The notes beneath the pieces were generated by a model. That model worked only from the letters and a program-made list of their open reading frames with translations, was not told the DNA's origin and made no database searches. A stretch of 64,000 nucleotides of DNA from Halisarca cf. caerulea (lineage: Eukaryota > Porifera > Demospongiae > Chondrillida > Halisarcidae), in contig CAUJGJ010000001.1 in the NCBI GenBank assembly GCA_963170055.1, positions 691,001-755,000 on the forward strand, in the 5' to 3' direction. Below are positions 10,734 through 23,600 of the stretch, one piece after another; positions within the stretch are counted from its first letter, which is position 1, and every line of letters begins with the position of its first letter. The position numbers were made by a program, and so were the translations under genes.

Positions 10734-13700
10734 CATTTGACTTTACAACACAGCATAGATGAAATATAATATGACATTGTGATATGTGAAAAATCAAAGG
10801 GTTGTGCTGTGCTGATGGACAACCAACAAGTTCTGCTGGCAGCCAAAGACTAAGTGCGTTTGGTGTGTGTGTGATCTGGTCCTATGTGATACAGGTGATT
10901 CGTAAGTGACTATGGGTATCCAGCTAATGTTTCTTGAGGTACATCCAGTCCGAATTTTAAGTCTAGGGTGATGATCAATCTCGTATTACAAAAGATCTTT
11001 GGCCCTGCCTATCAGGTCCTCCAGTGAGGTGGTGGCGATGTTGTACGGAATGGAAACGCTAGGCGGAATTGAACCTTTAAAGACAGGTGTCCAACAGCTG
11101 ATGCCAGTAGGTGAAGTATAGCGAACACCTGGGACACCCTTGTCCCCTTCTTCAAACTACTTAAAAAAACAAGTGGTCAAATCTTTAGATTTGACCACTT
11201 GTTTTTCTAAGCAGTTTGAACCTTATTAGTTTCATTACAAATTCTGGAAGTGTAACGCTCTATCATATATATATATATATATACGCAACAGGAAGTAAGC
11301 GAATAAAAATGGTTGCTGGAAGGAAAGAAGACTTTAAACAAGCAATGGTTTATCTCTGCAACAATGGTATCAGGTTTACGGATAAAACCGTGGCTGAAAC
11401 TGCCAAAATGCAGTGAATTTTCTTCAAAATTGTAATGAAGGCGAAAATTACAAAGCTGAAGGATAAAACACCTTTGTAAACCTGATACCATTGTTGCAGA
11501 GATAAACCGCTATAACATATTTGCAAGTAATTCAGGACAAGGGGCGGCAGCCCCACGTTTTTTTTACCGAAATCACTTGTTTCTTGCTTTAGAAGTGTAG
11601 GTGTTGCTTCAATTGATCGCTTGATCGCTAGGACAAAAATGGCGGACTAGATTGTCGATCTGCCTGTATGCTGCAAGTGCAATCACAGTGGACATTGTAG
11701 TAATTACAAATGCTCAAGAGATGGCCATTTATGTACAAATTGTCTTCCTTCGCGATTGAAGAAATGAAAAAATTCTCAAGAAGCGTCAACATCAGGAGCT
11801 GCTACCGAAAACGCTTCAGATTCCCCTACCACGGATGACTGAAATTAGCCCGTAAACACCCAATTATTATCTTGTATCTCATCTATTTCCTCAAATTCAT
11901 CCTCCTTGCCATCCTCAACCTCCGCGTTGACCTTACCACTTCCATTGCCATCCTTGGACCCCTCAGTTACAAGTACACCTACCTTCATCACCCCAATACA
12001 CCTTCATCAACCCCACTTCCTGGAATACAAGAAGACAGTGGCCCTGCCTTTAATCTACCACCTTTCTGTAAAGCCAATGAATTGGACTTTAAATGGGGCA
12101 ACCTTGATGGTACTGATTTTCGGAAAGAAATTGAGAATGCATATAAAGAAGTCGCCCACTGGAGAAGAAATATATTCATGATGCCATCAGAAAAGGTGGG
12201 CGAGCAATTTGTAGCTGTACTTTCCTCTCTTTATGAATCATATGGCAGATATGATGCCAGAGAATCCACTGCCATGATTGCTGCCATGACCATGCATGCC
12301 TGCACTACTACTACAAAAGCCTCATCATAAATCAAAGTGCAAGGAGCACATCCAGGTTCTCACCAGATGATTGGAAGAATGGAAGAAAGGCAATGTATCA
12401 TCACTGCTACGTGAAGGAAGATGCATTCAGCAAAGGCTTCTGGTGAAGAAACGTACAGGAACACCTGAGGAAGACTTGGTGAAAAGTTTACCAAATCTAT
12501 GAGACAGGGCAGGGTGAGATCAGCCATTCATACACTATCGAAGCAAGAGGCAGGAATTCTTGACCTCAATGCAAAGTGGATGGATATGATAAAAGAAATG
12601 TCCTTGAAGAGTTAACTGCAAAACATCCAAATGCAGCACCTGTTGTGAAAGATGCATTAGTCACTGATTACCCCAATAAAGAATTTCATCCAGTCATATT
12701 TGAATCGATTACTGGGGAATCCATATATAGATGCGCATAAAAGACCTAGATCAGGATCCACATATGCACTACATATGTGGATCCTGAGGGTCTCACCGCC
12801 TTCACTGTATTGAGGTTCATTGCATTAGACAAGAGGCCTGGAGTTTGACCGATTGCTGTAGGTGAGGTGACACGAAGAATAATCAGTAAAGCCATCCTAG
12901 AAGTAGTAATGGATGAAGTGTGTGAACTGGCAGAGTGTGTCCAACTTTGTGCAGGACAGGAAGGTGGGTGTGAGGCAGGTGTAAGAGCAATGTCCAGAAT
13001 TCTGATGTAGAAGACACTGAAGCGGCCCTGCTGGTTGATGCAACCGTTGCATTTAACCTTCTAAACAGACGAACAGCCCTTATGAATATTCATGTTACTT
13101 GTTCTTCCATTGCCACAGCACTTACCATGTCTATCAAGGAGATGGAAACCTACATCCAAGGTCAGGTTTTGATGTCAAAGGAGGGGGTTATGCAGGGTGA
13201 CCCTCTAGCTATGTCAATGTATGTGCTGGGTATTATGCCTCTCATTCAGAAGCTGAAGGGTACCCAGCAAGTTTGGTTAGCTGATGATGCTGCAGCTGGT
13301 GGTTCACTGGACAATTTGAAGGAATGGTGGTCTTGTTTGTTTCAATTAGGTCCAACCTAAGGATACCACCCAAAGCCAGCTAAAACGTGGTAAGTGGTTA
13401 AGGGGGAACATGTTGACCAGGCCGAGACCCTCTTAAGCAACAGTGGTGTGAATGTCACTTCTAGTGGACAAAAGCACCTTGGTGCAGCACTTGGCTGCAC
13501 TGAATTTGTGAGGAAATTTGTGGAGAAGAAAGTGTCTGAATGGTGTGATGAAATTACCTGTCTCTCTACCATTGCCAAAAGAGAACCACAAGCTGCTTAC
13601 TCGGCCTTTATACACGGTATTTCCCATTGTTGGAATTATGTACTGAGGACAGTTCCAAATGTCTCTGAACTGCTATCCCCCCTGGAAGATGCTATCAGGC

Positions 13701-16700
13701 ATGACCTAATTTCCTGCTATCACTGGCAAGAGTGCAATATCTGATGCAAAACGAGATGTCCTTGCACTATCTTGCCGTCTTGGAGGGATGGGATTAGCTA
13801 ACCCAGCCAAATCATGTGCATTCCAATATGAATCCTCTGAGAAGATTACAGCTCCAATCATCAACTTCATTATCAATGAAAAATAATGTCCTCATGATGT
13901 TTGGGATGAAATGACCCAGGTGAAGTGAGAAGTGAGACAAGAAAGGAAAGCTAGGTTTGAAGAAGATACTGCCAATATTCAACTGATAACCTCATTGAAG
14001 AGATCAGTTGATCTGGCCAAGGAGAAAGGTGCTTCATCATGGCTCACTACTCTACCTCTGGCGAGTCAGGGATTTACCTTGTACAAGAGTGCATTACAGG
14101 ATGCATTGGCTCTTTGATACAACTGGCTGCCAGAGCAAATGGCATCTAAATGCGCTTGCAATGAACCATTCACTGTGGAGCATGCACTATCCTGCCCAAA
14201 AGGAGCATTCCCCATTCATTGTCACAATGAGATTCGGGATATCACTCATAGCTTGCTGTCTGAAGTTTGTCAAGAAACTATTGTGGAGCCAGTCTTGCAA
14301 CCACTTGACGGACACAACCTCCGATATGCATCTGCTATCACTGATGACAATGCGAGATCCGACATAATGGCCAAGGGCTTCTTGGGAACCTCTCACCAAA
14401 ATGCATTCTTTAATGTTACCCTCACTCGCCATCCAACAAGAGGTTCTCTATCCCTGCTTGCTATGCACACCATGAGCAGATCAAGCGGTGCATGTATGAA
14501 CAAAGGATCCAGGACATCGAGCTAGCCTCATTCACTCCTTTGTTGTTCAGCTCCACTAGAGGTATGAGTAAATCTACAGCGGTATTTTATGGACGTCTGG
14601 CTGATAAGATTGCAACAAAGAGAGGACAACCATACTGTACCACTATGACATGGATCAGATGCATCCTCAATTTCTCCCTAATCAGATCGGCAGTGACATG
14701 TCTAAGAAAATCTCGCCACCAGAGAAGCCCAAGATTGCCTGATTCGACCACATTGGCCACCAATGAGGCCAGAATCTAAAGTATTATTCTATCGTTGACA
14801 AGTAAACAGACCTGTGTATTAACATTTTATGTGAGTTAATGCATGCATGTAATCATCTATATCAGGCAGTGCACATGTGTGCCTAATTCTGAATCAATTA
14901 TTTTACAAAAGGCACTTCGCGCTAACAATCTGAGCTCACTAGCGAACAATGAGACCTCTGGACCCTTCGTGGTGACCTGTAGCTCAGTTTGAAAAAAACG
15001 ATGAGAATAATAATGAAAAGAATAATCTTAAAATGGTACTGGTGTTGCGTAGCCATACCTTTTCGTCTAAAATTTCGAAGTTATTTAAAAGAAATTGGCC
15101 TACGAGGGGTTTTAACTACTTCATTTTATAGCTAGTGTGTCAAAAAGCACCAATATCACTTCTAAATGCTTCTAACCGTACTGTATCATTAGTTTTCGGA
15201 CGAAAACAAAACTTGCATTATTGTATGGCGGCCATGTTTTTTCTGTGTCAATCCTACATTTACATTTGGAGTACTACCGTACTCCACAATACCTTATAGA
15301 GTTATTAATATTACTTATACAGTATGTATGCATATCTGCAGCTGGGAACCACCCAGATACAAAAACATAATATATACTATCATACCTGCAATAGAAAGGT
15401 ACATACAGTATGTACAGTACGGACCCCAAAAAGGTAAGGCCAAAGATAATACAATTCCACAAAATGAGAATCATTTGTAACACTACTGCTAATAGAGAAA
15501 AGTTAAATAGTGAACAATAAAAGGCTAATCAAGAAATAATAAATGCTGACCGAGAGATGTAAACTACTAACAGACTTTAAATCAAGCTTTAAATAGCCTA
15601 CAAGGCAGTATGTTGTTAAAAATTACTTCGTAGCCCTTTGACAGTGAGAACGAGAAAGATCACCAGAGAATGTCTTTGGGCATGTAGAAACAATGGATCA
15701 TCTAAATTTTTTCAGAGTCAGTTTACTATATCACGGTGTGTTTAGATGTAAAGAGAAGATTGCTCTGAAGAAGACGGTTAGTACTGTAGTTAAGAAGTAC
15801 AAGGAGCATGGGGTGATTGGACATTTACAAGGATCCGGAAACTGTTAAAGTTTACAACAGAAGCATTAGTGGAAGCAAATGCGCCCAAAATCATTGCCAA
15901 TGAACATGGTAAAGGGGAAGAGAATAATACATGCAGTATTCTGTAAACCGAAAACAACCAAGCGCTAACTGGAGACTGTCAAACATAAAGCACTAATGAC
16001 GCTAAAAGAAACGCTGCTTAACTGCCAAAATAAACAAGAAACAGCAACGACAAACACCAACTGCTATTAGTTTTACTTTTCTCTTCAATCTGTACTGTAT
16101 GTACACGTGTATATGTACATGTGTATACATGTATATGTACACGTGTATGCAGAATACAGCCGGACCTTTATAATCCAAAAGTGATGGGGTCAAGAAACTG
16201 CTGGGTTGTAGAGGTTTTTGGATTGCAGAGAATTACTTAATTCTGGCATTTACATCAGTTCACTAACATATGATAGTGTATTCATTATGGTGTGCCATCA
16301 GTGAGGGTACATACATACAGTCAGATAGAAACTACTTAAATGTAGCCTTAGCTGAAGGTTGTTGTGAACGACTAGCCTACTGGCTTTAAATTTCTTGATT
16401 CTATAAGCACCAAAGCTTTTTCTGTAGAATAGGTTCATGGAGAGGGTGACAGTAGCCCTCACTTGGGAGAGGAAAGAGTACAGAGGCCTGTCCACCTATT
16501 TTGTCAATGTGGCCTCTACAATCCTCTGAAGTTTGACAGCAAGATTTACAAAGTCTCGAGCTCCAAGTTCAGAGACCGTTTTTAAAGGATTTTGCTAAAT
16601 TTCTTCATTCTAATTCCAACCTGTTTTCTCAACTTGTTTTCTTTGGGCCTAGGAACAGCTGCACTGATAACGTCGGATTACAAAGGAGTCGGATTAAGAA

Positions 16701-19629
16701 GGTTCCACTGTATTAATTTGTAAAGAATTCTTAGCCTTAAATTTCAATACAACTTTAAAAAGACTCACTACCAATAGACAATAATTCTTGAGATCCAGAT
16801 GAAAAGGCAGTATCATCAACTGTACCATTCATCTTCAAATCAAACATCCACTGCCTAGTCTACAAAATTAAAACAATAATATCAATTTTATTAGTACAAT
16901 TGTATTGACAGACAAACATACGTGCATACATCATGACAATAAGTTGCATACTATCAAGGGGTATGGTACTTAAAAATTCAGTGTGCCGAAGTGAACTACA
17001 AATTTTGGCTTTTTATTAGAATACAGAAAGCCAAATCGAGTGCAAACAGTGTATATTTCCTTCTCTACAGACACAGAAAATATCAGCATGAGTTTGTGCT
17101 AACAAGGAAAAAATACACCTGTGGTAGTTGCACAGGACTAGACAGGTATAAACAAAGGCATCAACGGTTAGGTATAATTGTGTTATATGGGTATAGGGTT
17201 GGACAAACATGACAAGATGGGATTTGGGCTTAGATGACTTATGATGAATTGGGTAAGCGAGTACATACGTACAAATCCCAAAGGAGCAAAATCCAGCCTT
17301 TTGCAAATTAAAATAAAGTGCTGTAGGCTAAGATTTGGAGTATATAAAGGGCTTTGCACAACTATACAATTTGCATGCACTTACTATAACTGCATGCAGT
17401 CCACTATAACTCCCACCTTAAAGCCCCATGCATATCCAACCCCAAGCATGTCTAGCCCTGTGTAACTGCCACTCCATCATGTGTCCGCATGTTTTATTTA
17501 TGGAATTTAACACGAAATATTACTAGATTCATTTACGCAGAAGTAGGATACTGCATCTGCATATGCACATACCTTATTTGAAAACAAAGATATATAGCCA
17601 TTTTGTGCCGGAAAGGCAATATATTTGTTGTCAGGGGATATTACAAACTTAGAACTGATTCCTCTGTGACCTATGTACAGTAAGAATAGAAGTCATGACA
17701 ACATGAGCTACGTGTATGTACACAATCATTAGCAAAGGATCTTCATAGTCCGCTAAAAAAAGATTCAAGTATTCCATGAAAAAAACTGCCTTTTTTCCTT
17801 CACCAGTTTCACTTGGTCCAATTATAAAAGAAAAAGTTCATGCATAGTTTACTATTATGTATTCCTATTCACATGATATAATTGTGGCATGATATATGTA
17901 CACAACCCAATCCATAAATGTATGGTAGGGACTCTGTTCAGCTTTGACCTCTAAGTTAAGCAGGCCCCTTCTGAGAATACACATATGGTAGGGACTCACC
18001 TTTAGTATCAATTCTCGATACTTTCCCCGAGCCAATGTCATAGACATAAAATACTTGCCTGGAGCCAACACCTAAAATTTCTTTTCCATCTTGTGAAAAC
18101 TTGGCCATACACAAAGAAGCATTCTCAAAGTCAATACTTTGTAACTTTGGGTTGGCTTCACCATCTACCTATAAGAAAAGTCAAAGCACAGTAGCAATGC
18201 ACTTGAATGAAGAAAGTAAAAGTAATACAGGGGCTGCCTTTGGCAGTGCAAGAATAGTAGTGTGCTGAGTTGCTTTACTTATTTATAGTGAGGTACCACA
18301 CAGTAATTAAGTTGGTCCTCAGTGGAGAAGTGCTCAGTAGTGAACAGTCTAGTATAATCCACAAATACATCATATATCTATTCCTCCACAAGTGCAGAAA
18401 GTAGTAATGTTGAAAAGGGATGTGAGGACAAAATTTTGTCATGACAAGGGGAAGAAAGACATTCACCAGGGGCGTAGCCAGAAGAAAAAGAAGGGGGTTC
18501 TTAAAAGCCATGATCATGGGCATGTAGTGTACCAAAATCTTTGGTGGTATTGTAGACACATTGTACTATACAGTATGTACAGTACGTATGTATGTAGCCA
18601 TAACTTGCTATAGTACGTACATGTGTATGATGTCAACACTGTGGCCACATGCAGGCACGGGAGCACTGCTTGTATGGAAGCGAGCATTTAAATTTACAAT
18701 AGTAATTTGAAAACCAAGCCATATTAATCTACGCTTGTGTCAGACAAGGAGCTAGAAACAACTAAAAGGAGCATAAAGCATCAATAGTATTCACAGCATC
18801 TGCTGTCATGTGCTCTGCAGAACCATACATGCAGGTGTATGCAGGTGACTACTGGAGGTCAGAGGAAGTTTGGGGATAGATATACCCCTCACCTTTGGCT
18901 CAGGGTATATCTATCTACAAACTTCCAATGACTGAGACTGAGGGTCGTATGTGTGCGCAATACACCTGGCAGCCACGGTTCATATATTAAACAGTGAGAC
19001 CTCACTTATCCGCACCTCAGATATCCAGTTCCCTCATCTTCCACAGAAGTTTTTATTGGAACGAATCTGCAATAATCCTACTGTACACTATACTACAGCT
19101 CCTTCATTTATCCAGTTCCCTCACTTCATCCGCAATTTCATCCAGAACGGATGTGTGTGGATAAGTGAGGTCTCACTGTATACATTGACCGAGAAGAAGA
19201 CACCGATTTTTAAGTTTTGTTAAGTTTTTTTCTCCTTTATCACCGCAAGTTTGGCTGTTAGAATCTGATGTGATTCTAAGTTGTTGCTGGATCATCCAAG
19301 AACATTAATCCCTTTCTTTTCTTGAGTGAGCCCACAGTGCGTCGTACGGAGTGAAATCTGCCAATTGTGATCTCTTCATGATCGAATCATCACCTGATAT
19401 TGTCTCCGCAGCAAAAATCTAAGTTACTGTTTACATTTTACAAGTAAAACAAGGTAGGATGAGGCAGTTTTACACACCTAAAGCGTTTCTGAAGCTTTAA
19501 TAACACAAAACAAAAGTGACGAGGGAGTATATGCGTTCATATACTCCCTGTAACCCCGCGACCCAGGTGGATATGCCATATATATACTCCCTGTGCAAAG
19601 TATGGGATTGCGTAATCGTCAGTGTGTGC

Positions 19630-19688
<59 letters not shown>

Positions 19689-20648
19689 CCGTTTTCAGGG
19701 TAACCACACTAAGTTAAATCCCATAACCGGGGTATAACTGCAACAAGAGACCGCTTGGCTTCTTATTGTAGTTATACCCCAGCCCATATTAGGGAAAAGG
19801 TAATTAGACACAAAAGTCAGTCATTACAATAGCAATCTAGCACATTGTATGGCTTCATTCGGCAGCTGCCCATACATTGAGGTCGAGGATAGTACTGTTG
19901 TTCTAAACTTATAAATTTACCAACGGGGCAGTCTTCTACTAAAGCAGCGGTGGCTGCCGCCTTACTATAGCTAACCTCTCGTAGTCGAAAACATACCGTC
20001 GTGAAACTTGCTGCTTTAAGAATTCTTCGAAGCCGGTGCAAAAACTTTGAACACTTTGATTATTCACAAGTGTACTACTGTCCTTGAAATGACTTTTAGC
20101 AGCATCGGAAGAGTTCGGATTCTCGTTATCGGATGTAGAGATTCTCTGCTAAAATATCGGCAAGCTGATTCTCCACAAATAAAAGCCCTGGGCGGGGTAT
20201 ATAATACAGTCGAACTCTGTTAGTAAGTACCTGGGTTAGTAAGTACTCCTGGATAGTGAGTACTCATTGCTCTCTCCCTACCTCATGCAACACCATTGAA
20301 AGCACCTTGGATAGTAAGTACCTCTGATAGTGAGTACTAATTTTTCCTTCCCTTGAGGGTACTTACTATCCAAGTTCTACTGTAGTTATACAATGGCATT
20401 TGCGGAGAATGGATTTATACACGCACTCGCCCTCGGGTCTCGTGCGTGTATAGTCCATACTCCGCAAATTGCCATTGTATAACTATTACATATATATATA
20501 TATATATATGTATGTAATAGTTATACAATGGTTATATACAATATATAATAATAAATAAATAATAATAATAATAAATAATATACAATAGTTATATATATAT
20601 ATATATATATATATGTAATAGTTATATATATATATATATAACTATGCA

Positions 20649-20698
<50 letters not shown>

Positions 20699-23600
20699 TG
20701 CATAACACAACGTGTGTCCATTCTTTATCTATGGTCAATAAGATCTACTTTAATTAACACTGTCCAAAAATTTGCTAATGACCTAAAAGAAACAACAATT
20801 ACTGTGATCATCAATGACGCGACAGCCAGAAATCAAAATATGATAAATGAAGCAAGCAGCTGCATATCATTGAAACATTCCAAAAAGTTGGTTTCTGTAA
20901 AATGAGTAGTGTATGGTCCTTTGGTTGACATGCACCCTGAAGATGCTAACCCTCATACAATTACGGTATTTACCTGGAATATAACAGCACTTCTTTGTGT
21001 ACCTGTGGCCAGTAAGACATTAGCATGGGGATGGAACTGAATTCCAGATACACCTCCAGCAGACTTTCCTAAACAACAACTTTTCAGTTGTTTGATATCA
21101 AGTATGCCTCCGGGCAACACATGGGACTTCTTTAGAACACTCCCAGCCACAAGAGAAGAGATTGGTAAACAGTCTTTTCCACCATGTTCATCTTCACTTT
21201 CAACATCTAGTACAAGTGAAATTTACACATTAAACACACAAAGTATGGTAAACCATATAAAGTGGCAGCTATAGGAGAAGACGAATGATGAGAGTATACC
21301 AGAAACCATATGTATGCCAGTGAAACTTTAGTGGTACTGTCACAGCAAGTTTGGTCTGGGAGTCTTTGGTCCAGAATTTCTGAACTCTAATCATCGAGGT
21401 GTTAGGGTTTAGCAATCATAAATTCCCACCCATTCACCTAGACATAGTGTGGTTACCCAAATTTATGGAGGCTATAATTTTTGTGGACAAAAATTGCAGC
21501 TTTTAGCTAAAGATAGTACAGCACACTTTCTATTCACAACATCAGATAATCCATGGTTTATGAAGTTTTTCCTTGTCTAGTGGATTGAAGCTATATCTTC
21601 ATTGACTTCTCAGATAAACGAGGTCAGTACGTCTGCCAAGAGTGGACAACAAGATCTAGTGGGTGGGCTTTAGTCTTCCCGTCAGTTTTCTAAGTTTATT
21701 TGAAATTTTTACAAACATCTTTGAAGAGACACATGCAAGATATACTCTTGAAATAAGGAATCCAAGGAAAAATGAAACTAAATAGATAAGCAAGCGTATT
21801 ATAAATAGGAGCTATGTTACGTATGTATGACGTACACTCGCTGCAATCAAACTCTCACAAAAGTACACACACAAATGATACACATATTACCAGGAACCAC
21901 TTTTACTCTAATGTTTACACCGTATGCAAGTACACAACAAATTTCTTCATAAAACTATGCTACAACAAATGAACTTGGGTACTGGGGGCTCAGTGAATTA
22001 AAATAGCAAGCTATGATTAAAGAGCATACGTAGGTATACTCTTTAATCATAGCTACAGGTACCCAGCTGCATGCCATTTGGTATTTTCTTCCATGCAACC
22101 CCCTGCCACCAACTGAGAAATGGATGTGGGCATAACTTACGTCAGCCAGTTAACAAAATAATTGGATCAAATTTGAATGTGTGTGGGGGTGGGGGGATGC
22201 TGGAGCCTTAATCTTGCTAATGGCTGGCCCAGTTTAAAAATAAAGGATTATAGTGGCACCTCTGTAATCCAACAATTTGTATTGAAACTGAGTGGGTCAC
22301 TAGCCATAAGCTAATACTGAGATTCACAGCATCACATACACACATGCATACACCACACAAACACACACATGATAAACATATGAATACACACACAATCATT
22401 TTGAATCAAATTGAAGTTGTTTAGGGGCAACAGTAGGTCCTCTATATTTACATATTGTGGCTAGGGATGCAGAAAAAATGCCAATGGAACACTGCTCAGA
22501 TTGAACAAGTGCTTTACAATCTCGAACTCTCTGTGATGTACATAATAAGCAACCAGACCCCCCCCCCCCCCCCCATACACAGCCTATGAATAAACTACGT
22601 ATGATAACAGACACATTAACTTTACAGATAAGGATAGTAGCAAATTTAGCCATAGTTATGTGAACATAAAAGAAACAATAATCAAAGAAAGCAAATAGAA
22701 GAAAATTTGAAAGGGAGGGAATATAAAGATTACAAAAAGCAGGAGCAATGACAAACAGTAAATATACCAAATTGTTTATTGGGCCACAATATTAGTGAAT
22801 GGATTATTCCTGACAAACATATAGCATCACTATTAAATTTTAAATTGCCTATTATGTGAAATGGATAATAGACCATAACTTGTGCAAACAACTGTAGCAT
22901 ACTAAGTATTTTCCATGTACATGAATGAGTACATACTGTATGTACTTAGATAGCATGAAAAGTAAAAACTTGATGCACGATTATCAGCTATTGTTATAAA
23001 AATAAAGAAGTCAACAAAGTGCACAGATGATAGCATTGACAACCAAAGGGAAACACCACTAAAAACTGAATGCAATGACAACTGAATGTGGGAAGTTTAA
23101 ATAAGTGACAAAACAAGAATAATGGCCATGAGGAGTCTGAAAAAGAATGATCAGTTAAGGAGGCATAAGTTAAACAAGATTCAGGAAGGGATTGTTCCAA
23201 TAAGCAAGGAGTGTGGGAATCCTAATTCTGTCAAAAGCTGAGAAGGGTCTGGAGATGGTTGGAATCCTTCTTAATGCAGCAAGAACATGACCGTAGTCAA
23301 AACTTAAAAAGATATAAGATTTGAGGCAGAGGATTCTACAAGACTATCACAGCATAATAATTTAATACACAATGCAGTACTCCAAACTAAGCAGATACAT
23401 GCACACACTACTCTACAATGATTTATTTACAAATACCAGATAAAGTTTTCTCTTCATCGGAAGCCCATGTTGGTATACTTGACAAATTAGTAAACCTGAA
23501 GGTGAAAATTCATGAGTTGTGTGGAATATGTTGCTGGAAATTGAGTAGTCTAACTTACTGGGTTCTTAGTTTCCGCGAATACTGATCACCTAAAACAGTT

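Larger units (their letters stand above)
18169..20973. other. UTP18 intron with MITEs and microsatellites
   Basis: A 2.8-kb intron. It holds a 63-bp foldback (18,864-18,926), a pogo-like MITE (18,991-19,179), an AT tract (19,634-19,685), a second pogo-like MITE (20,206-20,382), an inverted-repeat element (20,384-20,485) and AT/GT tracts to 20,695. No gene is seen. Confidence 0.7.

Noticed and set aside
19817..20041. 74-codon minus-strand frame in a UTP18 intron
   Set aside because: No UTP18 similarity, no splice sites in the right phase; the exons on each side already join.
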